A stretch of 10,773 nt of DNA, taken from assembly GCA_028065135.1 (NCBI GenBank), contig JAPTWR010000040.1, forward strand, positions 1 to 10,773, given 5' to 3'. Of the stretch, positions 1 through 7,467 are shown one piece after another. This DNA is from Acidithiobacillus sp. (GTDB lineage Bacteria; Pseudomonadota; Gammaproteobacteria; Acidithiobacillales; Acidithiobacillaceae). Numbering within the stretch: position 1 is the stretch's first letter; each line of letters opens with the position of its first letter. A program made the translations under genes and the position numbers. Below the pieces are notes generated by a model. That model was not told the DNA's origin. It made no database searches and saw only the letters and a list, made by a program, of their open reading frames with translations.

Positions 1-1
1 G

Positions 2-625
2 TCCGGGGGGGTCAATCTTTTCCTGATGCAATTGGGTGAGGTCGTGTTTGGCGGTGTCGGTTCAGGTCTCGCTACTTTCCTCGCCTTCATGATTTTTGCG
101 GTTTTTCTCGGTGGTCTCATGGTGGGACGCACACCGGAGTTTCTCGGCAAGAAGATCGAGTCCTTTGAAATAAAAATGGCCTCATTATCCATTCTGGTCA
201 TGCCGTTGCTGGTGCTGATCGGCACGGCCCTCGCCGTCACCACGGTGGCGGGGCGGGCCGGTGTATTCAACCCGGGGGCGCACGGTTTCAGCGAAGTGCT
301 CTATGCCGTGACGAGTCCGGCCAACAACAACGGCAGCGCATTCGGCGGTCTGAGCAGCAACACCCGGTTCTACAACCTGCTTACCGGCATGTGCATGCTG
401 CTGGGCCGGTACTGGACCTATCTGCCATTGCTGGCGCTGGCGGGTGCCCTGGTCGAGAAAAAGAAAATCCCCGCGGGATCGGGAACACTGACGACCTACA
501 CGCCCATTTTCATTGGCCTGACGGTCGGCGTCATTCTCCTGGTCGGCGCGCTCAACTTCTTTCCGGCACTGGCGCTGGGTCCGATCGCAGAACAACTGGC
601 GCCCCTTGCCACCCTGACTCACTGA
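2..625 (+). CDS. kdpA: Potassium-transporting ATPase subunit KdpA, C-terminal part (5' end outside window)
   Basis: KdpA is the inner-membrane K+-channel-like subunit of the high-affinity KdpFABC pump. The reading frame is open from the first bases, so the true start lies upstream; an in-frame ATG at 26 is internal. About 207 C-terminal residues are present, out of roughly 560 in the family. Recognisable stretches are [16 protein letters not shown], the fourth pore-loop region ([14 protein letters not shown] followed by NNNGSAF), which forms part of the K+ selectivity filter, and the terminal [16 protein letters not shown] block. Several hydrophobic membrane segments are visible. It stops 12 nt before kdpB, and GAGGA overlapping the stop codon serves kdpB. 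KdpF, the small subunit usually encoded before kdpA, would be outside the window. Identification is by strong similarity to the E. coli KdpA C-terminus recalled from memory. Confidence 0.97.
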   Translation, partial: SGGVNLFLMQLGEVVFGGVGSGLATFLAFMIFAVFLGGLMVGRTPEFLGKKIESFEIKMASLSILVMPLLVLIGTALAVTTVAGRAGVFNPGAHGFSEVLYAVTSPANNNGSAFGGLSSNTRFYNLLTGMCMLLGRYWTYLPLLALAGALVEKKKIPAGSGTLTTYTPIFIGLTVGVILLVGALNFFPALALGPIAEQLAPLATLTH

Positions 626-637
626 GGAATCATATCC

Positions 638-2707
638 ATGGAATCCACTCATCATAAACATGCGGCATCTCCGATCAACTGGAAGGATCAGGGCCGGGGC
701 GCCCTCTGGGACAGCTTCGGCATGCTCTCCCCGCGTCGCCAGTGGCGTAATCCGGTGATGTTTGTCGTCTACGTCGGCTCCTGGCTGCTGCTGGCTCTTT
801 TTTTTCACGATCTGATCGTGCGTAACGATGAAGCGCTCTTTACCGGCGTGATCGACCTCTGGCTCTGGCTCACACTGATTTTTGCCAATTTTGCGGAAGC
901 GCTGGCCGAGCGTCAGGGAGCGGCCCAGGCCAACAGTCTGCGGCAGAGCCGGCAGGAAGTCACGGCCAAAAAACTGCCCAAACCGGTGCGCGAGGCGCGC
1001 TATAATGAGGTTCCCGGCGCCAGCCTGCGCAGCGGTGACTTTGTCCTGATAGAAGCGGGAGACCTCGTCCCCACGGACGGTGAGGCGGTGGCGGGAGTCG
1101 CAGCGGTCGATGAAAGCGCCATCACCGGCGAAAGCGCGCCCGTCATCCGCGAAAGCGGCGGCGACCGTAGCGCGGTCACCGGCGGCACCAGGGTGATCTC
1201 GGACTGGCTCATCATCCGGGTGACGCAGGAAGCCGGACACACCTTCCTCGACAAAATGATCGCCATGGTGGAGGGGGCGTCGCGGCGCAAAACCCCCAAC
1301 GAAATCGCTCTGAGCATCCTGCTGGTCGTTTTGACGCTGGTTTTTCTGGTGGTCACCGTCACCCTTTTTCCATTTTCCTGGTATAGCGTGCATTATGCTG
1401 GCCACTCCGGATCAGTGATCAGCCTGACGGTGCTGGTCGCCTTGCTGGTCTGCCTGATTCCCACCACCATCGGAGCGCTGTTACCCGCCATCGGCATCGC
1501 CGGCATCGTGCGGTTGCTGCAATCCAATGTGGTGGCGACTTCCGGGCGCGCCATCGAGGCGGCTGGCGATGTGGATGTGCTGCTTCTCGATAAAACCGGC
1601 ACCATTACCTACGGCAACCGATCCGCAACGGCGTTTTACCCGGTTTTAGCGGTCACTCAGGAAACCCTTGCGCAGGCGGCCCGCCGCGCCTCTTTAGCCG
1701 ATGAGACGCCGGAGGGCAAAAGTATCGTGACCCTTGCCGAGAAACATTACCCGCAAGGCCGGGAGATATTGCCGCCCGATGCCCATTTGATCGCTTTTAC
1801 CGCCGAGACCCGCATGAGTGGGGTGGATTGGGCGGGGCAACAGTTGCGCAAAGGCGCTCCGGATTCCATGAAGGCATGGATCCAAACCCTGGGAGGAACC
1901 TGGCCATCGGAACTGGATGCCGAGGTACAGAAAATCGCCAGTGGCGGTGCGACACCACTGGCCGTATGTTCCGGCGCTGAGGTGTTGGGCGCCATCGAGT
2001 TGCGGGACATTGTCAAAGCCGACATCAAATCGCGCTTTGCCGAATTGCGGGAGATGGGTATCCGCACGGTCATGGTGACTGGCGACAATCCATTAACCGC
2101 CGCCGCCATTGCCGCCGAGGCCGGGGTTGACGACTATCTCGCGGAGGCCAAACCCGAAACCAAACTCGCCCGCATCCGCGAGTATCAGAATGAAGGTTAC
2201 ATGGTCGCGATGACCGGGGACGGCACCAATGACTCCCCGGCCCTGGCCCAAGCCGACGTCGGGCTCTGCATGGCCAGTGGTACCCAGGCGGCGCGCGAAG
2301 CCTCCAACATGGTCGACCTGGACTCCAATCCGACCAAGCTGCTGGAGATCGTCCAGATCGGCAAGCAACTGCTGATGACCCGCGGCGCCCTCACCACCTT
2401 CAGTGTGGCGAACGACGTGGCCAAATACTTCGCCATCATCCCGGCAGCGTTTGTATCGACTTACCCCCAATTGAGCGCGCTGAACATCATGGGCTTGAGT
2501 TCACCCACCCACGCCATCATGGCCGCGGTCATTTTTAACGCCCTCATCATCCCCTTTCTGATTCCTCTGGCCCTCAAAGGCATCAGGTTCCGTGCCGACT
2601 CGGCGCAGCACATTCTGCGCCGCAACGTGTGGATCTACGGATTGGGCGGCATTATCGCGCCATTTATCTTTATCAAACTGATCGACATGCTGCTGGCTGT
2701 ACTGTAG
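638..2707 (+). CDS. kdpB: Potassium-transporting ATPase ATP-binding subunit KdpB (P-type ATPase)
   Basis: KdpB is the P-type ATPase subunit that hydrolyses ATP and drives K+ uptake through KdpA at the inner membrane. The 689-residue product is close to the family length of about 680. Seen in order: N-terminal membrane segments; the actuator-domain TGES motif (residues 163-166), whose Ser is the site of inhibitory phosphorylation known in E. coli; the [14 protein letters not shown] membrane segment; the phosphorylation motif DKTGT with catalytic Asp318; the nucleotide-binding region with RMSGVDW and LRKGA; the hinge motif [11 protein letters not shown] (526-536); and the membrane-5 charged pair Asp593/Lys596 in NDVAKYF, which couples hydrolysis to transport. 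The periplasmic loop before the [12 protein letters not shown] segment is about 7 residues longer than in E. coli, which is common in other bacteria. GAGGA sits upstream at good spacing. All key residues are present, so the pump should be active. Confidence 0.98.
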   Translation: MESTHHKHAASPINWKDQGRGALWDSFGMLSPRRQWRNPVMFVVYVGSWLLLALFFHDLIVRNDEALFTGVIDLWLWLTLIFANFAEALAERQGAAQANSLRQSRQEVTAKKLPKPVREARYNEVPGASLRSGDFVLIEAGDLVPTDGEAVAGVAAVDESAITGESAPVIRESGGDRSAVTGGTRVISDWLIIRVTQEAGHTFLDKMIAMVEGASRRKTPNEIALSILLVVLTLVFLVVTVTLFPFSWYSVHYAGHSGSVISLTVLVALLVCLIPTTIGALLPAIGIAGIVRLLQSNVVATSGRAIEAAGDVDVLLLDKTGTITYGNRSATAFYPVLAVTQETLAQAARRASLADETPEGKSIVTLAEKHYPQGREILPPDAHLIAFTAETRMSGVDWAGQQLRKGAPDSMKAWIQTLGGTWPSELDAEVQKIASGGATPLAVCSGAEVLGAIELRDIVKADIKSRFAELREMGIRTVMVTGDNPLTAAAIAAEAGVDDYLAEAKPETKLARIREYQNEGYMVAMTGDGTNDSPALAQADVGLCMASGTQAAREASNMVDLDSNPTKLLEIVQIGKQLLMTRGALTTFSVANDVAKYFAIIPAAFVSTYPQLSALNIMGLSSPTHAIMAAVIFNALIIPFLIPLALKGIRFRADSAQHILRRNVWIYGLGGIIAPFIFIKLIDMLLAVL

Positions 2708-2719
2708 GAGGATGACGCC

Positions 2720-3340
2720 ATGATCAAAGACATCAAAACCGCGCTGTTGCTGTTCCTGGTTCTGGCCGTGATGACCGGCCTGATCTATCCCCTGGCCATG
2801 ACGGGTATCGGCCAGGTCGTGTTTCCCCATCAGGCCAACGGCTCTCTCATTCGTCAGCATGGACGGGTCGTGGGTTCCAGCCTGATCGGCCAATATTTCC
2901 GCGAACCGCGGTACTTCTGGAGCCGCCCTTCGGCGACTTCACCGGTGCCATACAACGGGGCGGGGTCCGGTGCCTCCAATCTGGGGCCGAACAATCCTGT
3001 TCTGGCACAGCACGTGGCGGCGCGGATCAAGGCCCTCAAGGCCGCTGATCCCGCTGAGAAAGGGCCGGTTCCGGTGGATCTCGTTACGTCTTCCGCGAGT
3101 GGTCTGGACCCGGATATCAGCATTGCGGCGGCGCTCTATCAGGTCCCGCGCATTGCGCAGGCTGGTGGTATCAACACCGTGACCTTGCGCCATCTGGTCC
3201 AGCAAAACACGACGGAACCATTGCTGGGCTTCATCGGCGAACCGGTGGTCAATGTCGTGAAACTCAACCTCGCGTTGCATGAGCGATATGTCACCGCGCA
3301 TGGAGCAACAGGCTCCCTCACGAAAGGATCGCAATCATGA
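2720..3340 (+). CDS. kdpC: Potassium-transporting ATPase subunit KdpC
   Basis: KdpC is the single-span accessory subunit of the Kdp pump, thought to stabilise the complex and raise ATP affinity. The product has 206 residues; the usual length is about 190. An N-terminal membrane helix (roughly residues 7-30, [20 protein letters not shown]) precedes the conserved periplasmic domain with [17 protein letters not shown], the Gly/Asn-rich GASNLGPNN and SGLDPDIS motifs. The last 15 or so residues (after HERYV) look like a non-conserved tail. AGGAGG lies 7-12 nt upstream of the ATG, and the gene starts 12 nt after kdpB stops, so the three genes form one operon. The stop codon overlaps the start of a further small gene. 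Neither kdpD nor kdpE follows, unlike the E. coli order. Confidence 0.97.
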   Translation: MIKDIKTALLLFLVLAVMTGLIYPLAMTGIGQVVFPHQANGSLIRQHGRVVGSSLIGQYFREPRYFWSRPSATSPVPYNGAGSGASNLGPNNPVLAQHVAARIKALKAADPAEKGPVPVDLVTSSASGLDPDISIAAALYQVPRIAQAGGINTVTLRHLVQQNTTEPLLGFIGEPVVNVVKLNLALHERYVTAHGATGSLTKGSQS

Positions 3341-3498
3341 TGGCTTTCTGGGTGTGCGCGGCTTTGATTACCCTGCTCACCGTCGCGCTTGGCATATATC
3401 GCTGCGAGGCGCGGAAAGTCGCACTCCTTCGCCGCAAAATCAGCGCGTTTCAGGGCGGAGCGATCCGCCCGGCGGGCTCACCCGGCGCCCAGGGGTAA
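3337..3498 (+). CDS. Small single-span membrane protein overlapping the kdpC stop codon
   Basis: This is a 53-codon reading frame beginning at the ATG that overlaps the kdpC stop as ATGA; a second ATG follows immediately at 3340. AAAGGA lies 9-14 nt upstream, and the overlap suggests translation coupled to kdpC. The product begins with a hydrophobic segment of about 18 residues ([18 protein letters not shown]), then a strongly basic stretch ([13 protein letters not shown]), and ends in a low-complexity Gly/Pro/Ala tail. By the positive-inside rule the tail should face the cytoplasm. I do not recognise the family. It is not the usual KdpF, which is about 29 residues and normally encoded before kdpA, though a similar role as a small pump-associated peptide is possible. 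The short length leaves doubt about whether it is expressed. Confidence 0.5.
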   Translation: MMAFWVCAALITLLTVALGIYRCEARKVALLRRKISAFQGGAIRPAGSPGAQG

Positions 3499-3512
3499 CG
3501 CGACACCACAAA

Positions 3513-3560
3513 ACCCTACCGTTGGCGGAGGGAGTTTCCCTCTTCTCTTAAGGGCAGGGT
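3513..3560 (+). terminator. Weak hairpin after the kdp operon (possible terminator or processing stem)
   Basis: A perfect 6-bp stem GAGGGA/TCCCTC with a 3-nt loop lies at 3528-3542, followed by the pyrimidine-rich TTCTCTT. An outer pairing of ACCCT (3513-3517) with AGGGT (3556-3560) could extend it. The tract after the stem is not a clean T-run, so termination would be partial at best. The structure stands between the kdp genes and the strong ribosome-binding site of the next small gene, and could equally be an RNA-processing stem. Confidence 0.3.
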
Positions 3561-3582
3561 ATCTAAGGAGGTACAAAAATAC

Positions 3583-3807
3583 ATGGGGACATTGAAAGAA
3601 AGTATTCTCGCGGCCGAGTGGGCGGGCTACCGTTGGGCGCTGCAACACCTGGACGCTACCGCCGATGAGGTTGAGGACGCCTGCATAGCCTATTTGCCCG
3701 AACATATGTCTGGCGTGTTTGCTTACGCCTTTGAGCGCGGATGGGCGATGGCGCACGAAGGGAAGGCACCGCAGGCCATCCATTCTGATGACCCCCCGCT
3801 ACCGTGA
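3583..3807 (+). CDS. Small soluble protein with an AGYxWA...YAFxxG domain, unknown function
   Basis: The product has 74 residues with no membrane segment. It is acidic in the middle (DATADEVED) and ends in a Pro/Asp tail (DDPPLP). The start is supported by a near-perfect Shine-Dalgarno TAAGGAGGT at 3564-3571, about 11 nt before the ATG, which is slightly far but very strong. Residues 14-22 (AGYRWALQH) and 48-58 (YAFERGWAMAH) match, in order and with similar spacing, residues 42-50 and 79-90 of the small protein encoded at 7100-7399. The two therefore look like members of one uncharacterised small family; this copy lacks the membrane anchor of the other. I do not recognise the family and assign no function. 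It could be co-transcribed with kdp if the preceding hairpin does not terminate. Confidence 0.75.
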   Translation: MGTLKESILAAEWAGYRWALQHLDATADEVEDACIAYLPEHMSGVFAYAFERGWAMAHEGKAPQAIHSDDPPLP

Positions 3808-3950
3808 TCTGATCATGGGCGGTGTGCCAGGACTGTCAGTCAGGAAGGGTGTTTTTTCTGGTTTTTTGAAGGACTGGATGATCGCTCTTTTTTGCCCATC
3901 GCGCAGACTCATAAACAGCTCTCCGCGCTGAACCCACTAAGGAACTCTCC
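3808..3950. other. Gene-free spacer with two odd palindromes and T-runs
   Basis: About 140 bases without a convincing reading frame. Two 11-nt palindromes with a central T occur: TGATCtGATCA at 3805-3815, overlapping the previous stop codon, and GACTGtCAGTC at 3831-3841, with centres 26 bp apart. Three runs of six T follow (near 3851, 3862 and 3888), but none directly follows a stable GC-rich stem, so I do not call a standard intrinsic terminator. The AAGGA for the next gene lies at its end. Confidence 0.3.
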
Positions 3951-4175
3951 ATGTCACTATTAACGCTCTTCGGCGTAATCTCTGTCACATTGATGATGAT
4001 TTTTTATGCCCTGGAGACGCGCTCCCTTTGGTGGACTCTGGCATTTTCCGTATCGTGCCTCGGCACCTCCGTTTACGGATTCCTGGCCGGTACCTGGCCT
4101 TTTGGCGTGGTCGAGTTTATCTGGTGCCTGCTGGCATTGCGTAAATGGTATCTGTTATTTGCAGCGAAGCCGTAA
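3951..4175 (+). CDS. Small multi-span inner-membrane protein, conserved hypothetical
   Basis: The 74-residue product is almost entirely hydrophobic, with about three membrane segments: near residues 3-20, 28-46 (LAFSVSCLGTSVYGFLAG) and 50-65 (FGVVEFIWCLLALRKWY). The pattern GTSVYGFLAGTWPFGVVEFIW ending in ALRKW resembles a widespread class of short proteobacterial membrane proteins of unknown function; I recall similar sequences but cannot name a validated family. AAGGA about 8 nt upstream supports the ATG. The next gene is about 210 bases away across a structured leader, so this gene probably ends its own transcript. No function is assigned. Confidence 0.75.
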   Translation: MSLLTLFGVISVTLMMIFYALETRSLWWTLAFSVSCLGTSVYGFLAGTWPFGVVEFIWCLLALRKWYLLFAAKP

Positions 4176-4188
4176 TACGGTCACAGAT

Positions 4189-4269
4189 GGATGCCGTGTG
4201 TCGTCTGGTGGCTTAATTCCTGATTCGTACCATTGCCAGTTGTGGGGCTGATTTGTGCGACAGGCATCC
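4189..4269 (+). repeat. Interrupted inverted repeat capable of forming a branched RNA/DNA stem
   Basis: GGATGCC at 4189-4195 plus TGTCG at 4199-4203 pair with CGACA plus GGCATCC at 4258-4269: 12 bp with a 3-nt bulge (GTG). Inside the loop, CTGGTGG (from 4205) can pair with CCATTGCCAG near 4230-4239 with another 3-nt bulge, giving a nested stem. No T-run follows, so it is not a simple terminator. It lies between a small membrane protein gene and proB and may be a 3' stabilising structure of the first gene or part of a leader for the second. It matches no riboswitch class that I can recognise by eye. Confidence 0.4.
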
Positions 4270-4384
4270 GCCCAAAAATATACGCAAATTATATACCATT
4301 TATATGGAATTTATAGATGAGAACCATCTACAATCTCTGTTGAGGACATAACCAAACGGGTTTTTAAACCAATGGAGTCTTTCA
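4270..4384 (+). promoter_or_regulatory. AT-rich promoter/operator region upstream of proB
   Basis: This stretch is conspicuously more AT-rich than the coding regions around it. It contains the perfect inverted repeat TAGATG/CATCTA with a 5-nt loop at 4314-4330, and GGTTT/AAACC with a 2-nt centre at 4359-4370. One candidate sigma-70 promoter is TTGAGG (4340-4345), a 17-bp spacer and TTTAAA (4363-4368), each hexamer 4/6 to consensus. This would put the transcript start almost at the GGAG ribosome-binding site (4374-4377), giving a very short leader. Several TATA-like hexamers further upstream (4290-4318) are alternatives. The palindromes may be operators, but no regulator is identified. Confidence 0.35.
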
Positions 4385-5383
4385 ATGACCATGAATACTG
4401 CCGGTAAAACGACACTGCATTCTATAGTACCCAGCCGCTCAGTACTACAGAAGCGCGCACGCCGCTGGGTTATCAAGATCGGGAGCAGTCTGCTGACTCA
4501 AGACGGACAGCGATTGGATTTGTCGGCCATGCAGAACTTTGTGCAGCAAATACTGCAGCTTCGCGCCGAAGGCATTGAGGTCGTACTGGTTTCCTCCGGT
4601 TCCGTCAGTGCCGGAAAATGTCGCCTGGGATGGGCGCAAAAGAAGACCACCGCCGAAGAACGCCAGGCGGCGGCCAGCGTGGGACAATCCGCCCTGATTC
4701 ATGCTTATGAGAATCTCCTGGCCGAGAAAGGGACGCATTGCGGGCAGGTGCTGCTGACGCGCGACAACTTCAGGGATCGGAAGCGTCTCAAGAACACCCG
4801 GTCCGCCATCGAGATGCTCCTGAAGATGCAGATGCTGCCCATCATCAATGAGAATGATGCGATCGCCGATCCGGATAACGCCCTGGGCAACAACGATCAC
4901 TTGGCCGCTCTGGTCAGCAACGTCTGGCATGCCGACCTGATGGTATTGCTGACCGATCAATCGGGGCTATTTACAGCCGACCCGCGTGCATGGCCTGATG
5001 CCGAAATGATCACGGAAGGCATGGCGGGCGACCCACGGCATGAGTGTATGGCGGGTGGAAGCGGCAGCACCGTGGGTACTGGTGGCATGCTCACCAAAAT
5101 ACACGCCGCCAACTATGCAGCGCGCTCTGGTGCGGCCACGCTCATTGCCGATGGACGAATCCCGGATGTGCTCCTGCGCTTGCGCAAGGGAGAGCTTTTG
5201 GGGACGTTTCTGCGTTCCAGAAAATTCGACCAAAAATTGCGCAGAGATACTTGGACACATCGTCAGATCCACAACGGTCAGCAGTGGGTGATCCATCCCA
5301 TGCGCCAAGTAAAAAATGAGGTTGCGGCGTTCTGTTCGGAGACGCTGCCTTTTACCGCAATATCATTATTAAACGGCCAATAA
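4385..5383 (+). CDS. proB: Glutamate 5-kinase (ProB-like) with shortened C-terminal PUA region
   Basis: ProB phosphorylates L-glutamate with ATP in the cytoplasm, the first and usually feedback-controlled step of proline synthesis. Amino-acid-kinase motifs are all visible: VIKIGSSLLT (29-38), VSSGSVSAG (69-77), SVGQSALI (98-105), GQVLLTR, INENDAIAD (154-162), NNDHLAAL, LLTDQSGLFTADPR (188-201) and GTGGMLTK (231-238). The kinase domain ends near residue 276. Family members are usually about 370 residues with a PUA domain of some 80 residues; here the product stops at 332 after a weakly similar fragment ending SETLPFTAISLL, so most of PUA is missing. No continuation is seen after the stop in nearby frames. 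The N-terminus has about 20 extra residues. GGAG lies 7 nt upstream; an ATG two codons later is an alternative start. No proA is adjacent. This may be a second, specialised copy beside a housekeeping proB elsewhere, which I infer from the context and divergence. Confidence 0.9.
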   Translation: MTMNTAGKTTLHSIVPSRSVLQKRARRWVIKIGSSLLTQDGQRLDLSAMQNFVQQILQLRAEGIEVVLVSSGSVSAGKCRLGWAQKKTTAEERQAAASVGQSALIHAYENLLAEKGTHCGQVLLTRDNFRDRKRLKNTRSAIEMLLKMQMLPIINENDAIADPDNALGNNDHLAALVSNVWHADLMVLLTDQSGLFTADPRAWPDAEMITEGMAGDPRHECMAGGSGSTVGTGGMLTKIHAANYAARSGAATLIADGRIPDVLLRLRKGELLGTFLRSRKFDQKLRRDTWTHRQIHNGQQWVIHPMRQVKNEVAAFCSETLPFTAISLLNGQ

Positions 5384-5411
5384 ATTTGCATATTCATTGG
5401 ATACGCAATCG

Positions 5412-5429
5412 CACCAGGCATACCTGGTG
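5412..5429 (+). promoter_or_regulatory. Perfect 7-bp inverted repeat between proB and the porin gene
   Basis: CACCAGG and CCTGGTG flank a 4-nt centre (CATA), 28 nt after the proB stop and 31 nt before the porin start. No adjacent T-run follows, so it is more likely an operator or an mRNA 5' stem than a terminator, although a weak terminator for proB cannot be excluded. The TTGACA at 5440-5445 is too close to the porin ATG to be its -35 element. Confidence 0.35.
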
Positions 5430-5459
5430 TACAAGCCTCTTTGACACAACTGGAGAAAC

Positions 5460-6677
5460 ATGATGAACAGATTCACCACGAAAAAAACTCCTCACACCCG
5501 TAGCAAATTGGGCTTAACGATCCTGTCGCTGGCGGTTTTATCCACACTGGCCCTGGCATCAGACACCGCTCAAGCCGCGCCCCTGCCGATGCCAGCGATG
5601 ACCGGACCGCTGCAGTCACCGTCTCCTTTCCAGTTTAATGCCGGGCCGCTCGGAAAACTGGACATCACCGGCGTGGTGAGTGGCATGGGTCTTTGGCAGG
5701 ACAACCCCGTCAACACTGTCAGCCCTGACCCCGTCGCTTTTAATGGCTATACCCACGCCGATATCAGCAACGGCCAGATCTTCATCCAGAAAACGCACGG
5801 GCTGATCCAGTTCTTTCTTCAGGCCGGCGCCTACAATATGCCCGCCCTGGGCACGCCCTTCCTCTCTACGGGGGCCACCACCAGCGATTATTATGGCGCA
5901 TTGCCGCAGGCCTATCTGAAAATTGCGCCGACCAAAGATTTCTCGGTGCTGATCGGCAAGCTACCCACCCTGATCGGCGCGGAATATACCTTCACCTTCG
6001 AAAACATGAACATTGAGCGCGGCTTGTTGTGGAACCAGGAAAACGCCGTTAATCGCGGGGTCCAGGTCAACTACAGCGCGGGGCCATTGAGCGCCTCTCT
6101 GGCCTGGAGTGACGGTTTCTACTCCAACCGCTTCAACTGGCTCTCCGGCGACCTGTCCTACACCATCAATTCCGCCAACACCGTGAGCTTCGTGGGCATG
6201 GGCAATGCGGGGCAGACGGGTTATTCCAGTCTCGCTACCCCGGTCTATCAAAACAACAGCGATATCTACAACCTGATCTATACCTATAGCTCGGGTCCAT
6301 GGATGATTCAGCCCTACCTCCAGTACACCCATGTGTCGGCCAATCCCGCTATCGGTGTGGGACGCGGCACGGCGACCAAAGGCGCGGCCATCCTGGCGAG
6401 TTATAGCCTCACCCCCCACATTACCTTGGCGGCCCGCGCCGAGTATATCGCCAGCACCGGCAATGCCACGGATGGTGCGGTTAACCTGATGTATGGACCC
6501 GGTAGTAAGGCGTGGTCGATCACCGTGACGCCCACCTACCAGGATCACGATTTCTTCGCCCGTGCCGAATTTTCCTATGTACAGGCGAGCAGCTACACCC
6601 AGGGCGATGTCTTTGGCCCACAGGGAACCAATCCTACGCAGGCCAGAGCGCTCGTCGAAACGGGGTTTCTGTTTTAA
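5460..6677 (+). CDS. Outer-membrane beta-barrel porin-like protein (BBP2-type)
   Basis: The product has 405 residues. A signal peptide is clear: a basic N-terminus (RFTTKKTPHTRSK), a hydrophobic core (LGLTILSLAVLSTLALA) and a probable signal-peptidase I site after AQA at about residue 39. The mature part shows alternating short amphipathic strands rich in Tyr, Thr, Ser, Asn and Gly (for example PQAYLKIA, GVQVNYSAGPLSASLAWSDG, IYNLIYTYSSG, ITLAARAEYI) and ends in Phe (ETGFLF), the usual BAM recognition signature. The region KLPTLIGAEYTF...NIERGLLW with nearby ENAVNRG resembles the BBP2/DUF1597 family of outer-membrane proteins, so passive passage of small solutes or ions is likely, substrate unknown. 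GGAG at 5452-5455 gives better spacing to the second ATG (5463). It is followed after 57 nt by a PII gene. Confidence 0.87.
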   Translation: MMNRFTTKKTPHTRSKLGLTILSLAVLSTLALASDTAQAAPLPMPAMTGPLQSPSPFQFNAGPLGKLDITGVVSGMGLWQDNPVNTVSPDPVAFNGYTHADISNGQIFIQKTHGLIQFFLQAGAYNMPALGTPFLSTGATTSDYYGALPQAYLKIAPTKDFSVLIGKLPTLIGAEYTFTFENMNIERGLLWNQENAVNRGVQVNYSAGPLSASLAWSDGFYSNRFNWLSGDLSYTINSANTVSFVGMGNAGQTGYSSLATPVYQNNSDIYNLIYTYSSGPWMIQPYLQYTHVSANPAIGVGRGTATKGAAILASYSLTPHITLAARAEYIASTGNATDGAVNLMYGPGSKAWSITVTPTYQDHDFFARAEFSYVQASSYTQGDVFGPQGTNPTQARALVETGFLF

Positions 6678-6704
6678 CCCTGGGACCGATAGGTATCTTC
6701 AGGG
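6678..6704 (+). promoter_or_regulatory. Small stem-loop directly after the porin stop codon
   Basis: CCCTG (6678-6682) can pair with CAGGG (6700-6704), with an inner ACC-gata-GGT stem. It starts immediately after the porin stop and has no T-run, so it is not a convincing terminator. A 3' protective stem or a device that lowers expression of the following PII gene is possible. Confidence 0.25.
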
Positions 6705-6725
6705 ATGTCTCAAGTCTATGTATGA

Positions 6726-7399
<674 letters not shown>

Positions 7400-7410
7400 C
7401 GGAGGACAAT

Positions 7411-7446
7411 ATGCCTTCCTGGTGCTTTCGCTACCATTTTCTATAA
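7411..7446 (+). other. Possible 11-codon leader peptide with strong ribosome-binding site
   Basis: GGAGGA lies about 5 nt before an ATG that opens an 11-codon frame (MPSWCFRYHFL) ending in TAA inside the TATAAT hexamer. The ribosome-binding site is better than those of several neighbouring genes. It may be a leader peptide for the HTH gene downstream or only chance. There is no repeat of a single codon that would indicate amino-acid attenuation. Confidence 0.2.
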
Positions 7447-7447
7447 T
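7442..7447 (+). promoter_or_regulatory. Perfect TATAAT hexamer, candidate -10 element for the HTH gene
   Basis: TATAAT matches the sigma-70 -10 consensus exactly, 20 bp before the ATG of the HTH gene. The expected -35 position (about 7419-7424) reads CTGGTG, a poor match. A start around 7453-7454 would fall in the AAGAGGAA ribosome-binding site and give a nearly leaderless transcript, which weakens the case. Confidence 0.3.
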
Positions 7448-7467
7448 TCTAAGAGGAATCCACTATT

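Noticed and set aside
185..1405. 406-codon open frame on the minus strand across kdpA and kdpB
   Set aside because: It lies antisense to two well-conserved genes and its product is rich in Arg, Gln, His and Asp with no recognisable motif, as expected from the codon bias of the real genes.
3845..3895. Runs of six T after the small soluble gene as an intrinsic terminator
   Set aside because: No stable GC-rich stem directly precedes any of the T-runs; the nearby GACTGtCAGTC palindrome has too small a centre and is too far from them.
5440..5445. TTGACA as the -35 element of the porin promoter
   Set aside because: A matching -10 would fall inside the coding sequence after the start codon.
5961..6548. 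195-codon minus-strand frame inside the porin gene
   Set aside because: It is a shadow of the porin coding sequence with no start signal and no recognisable domain.
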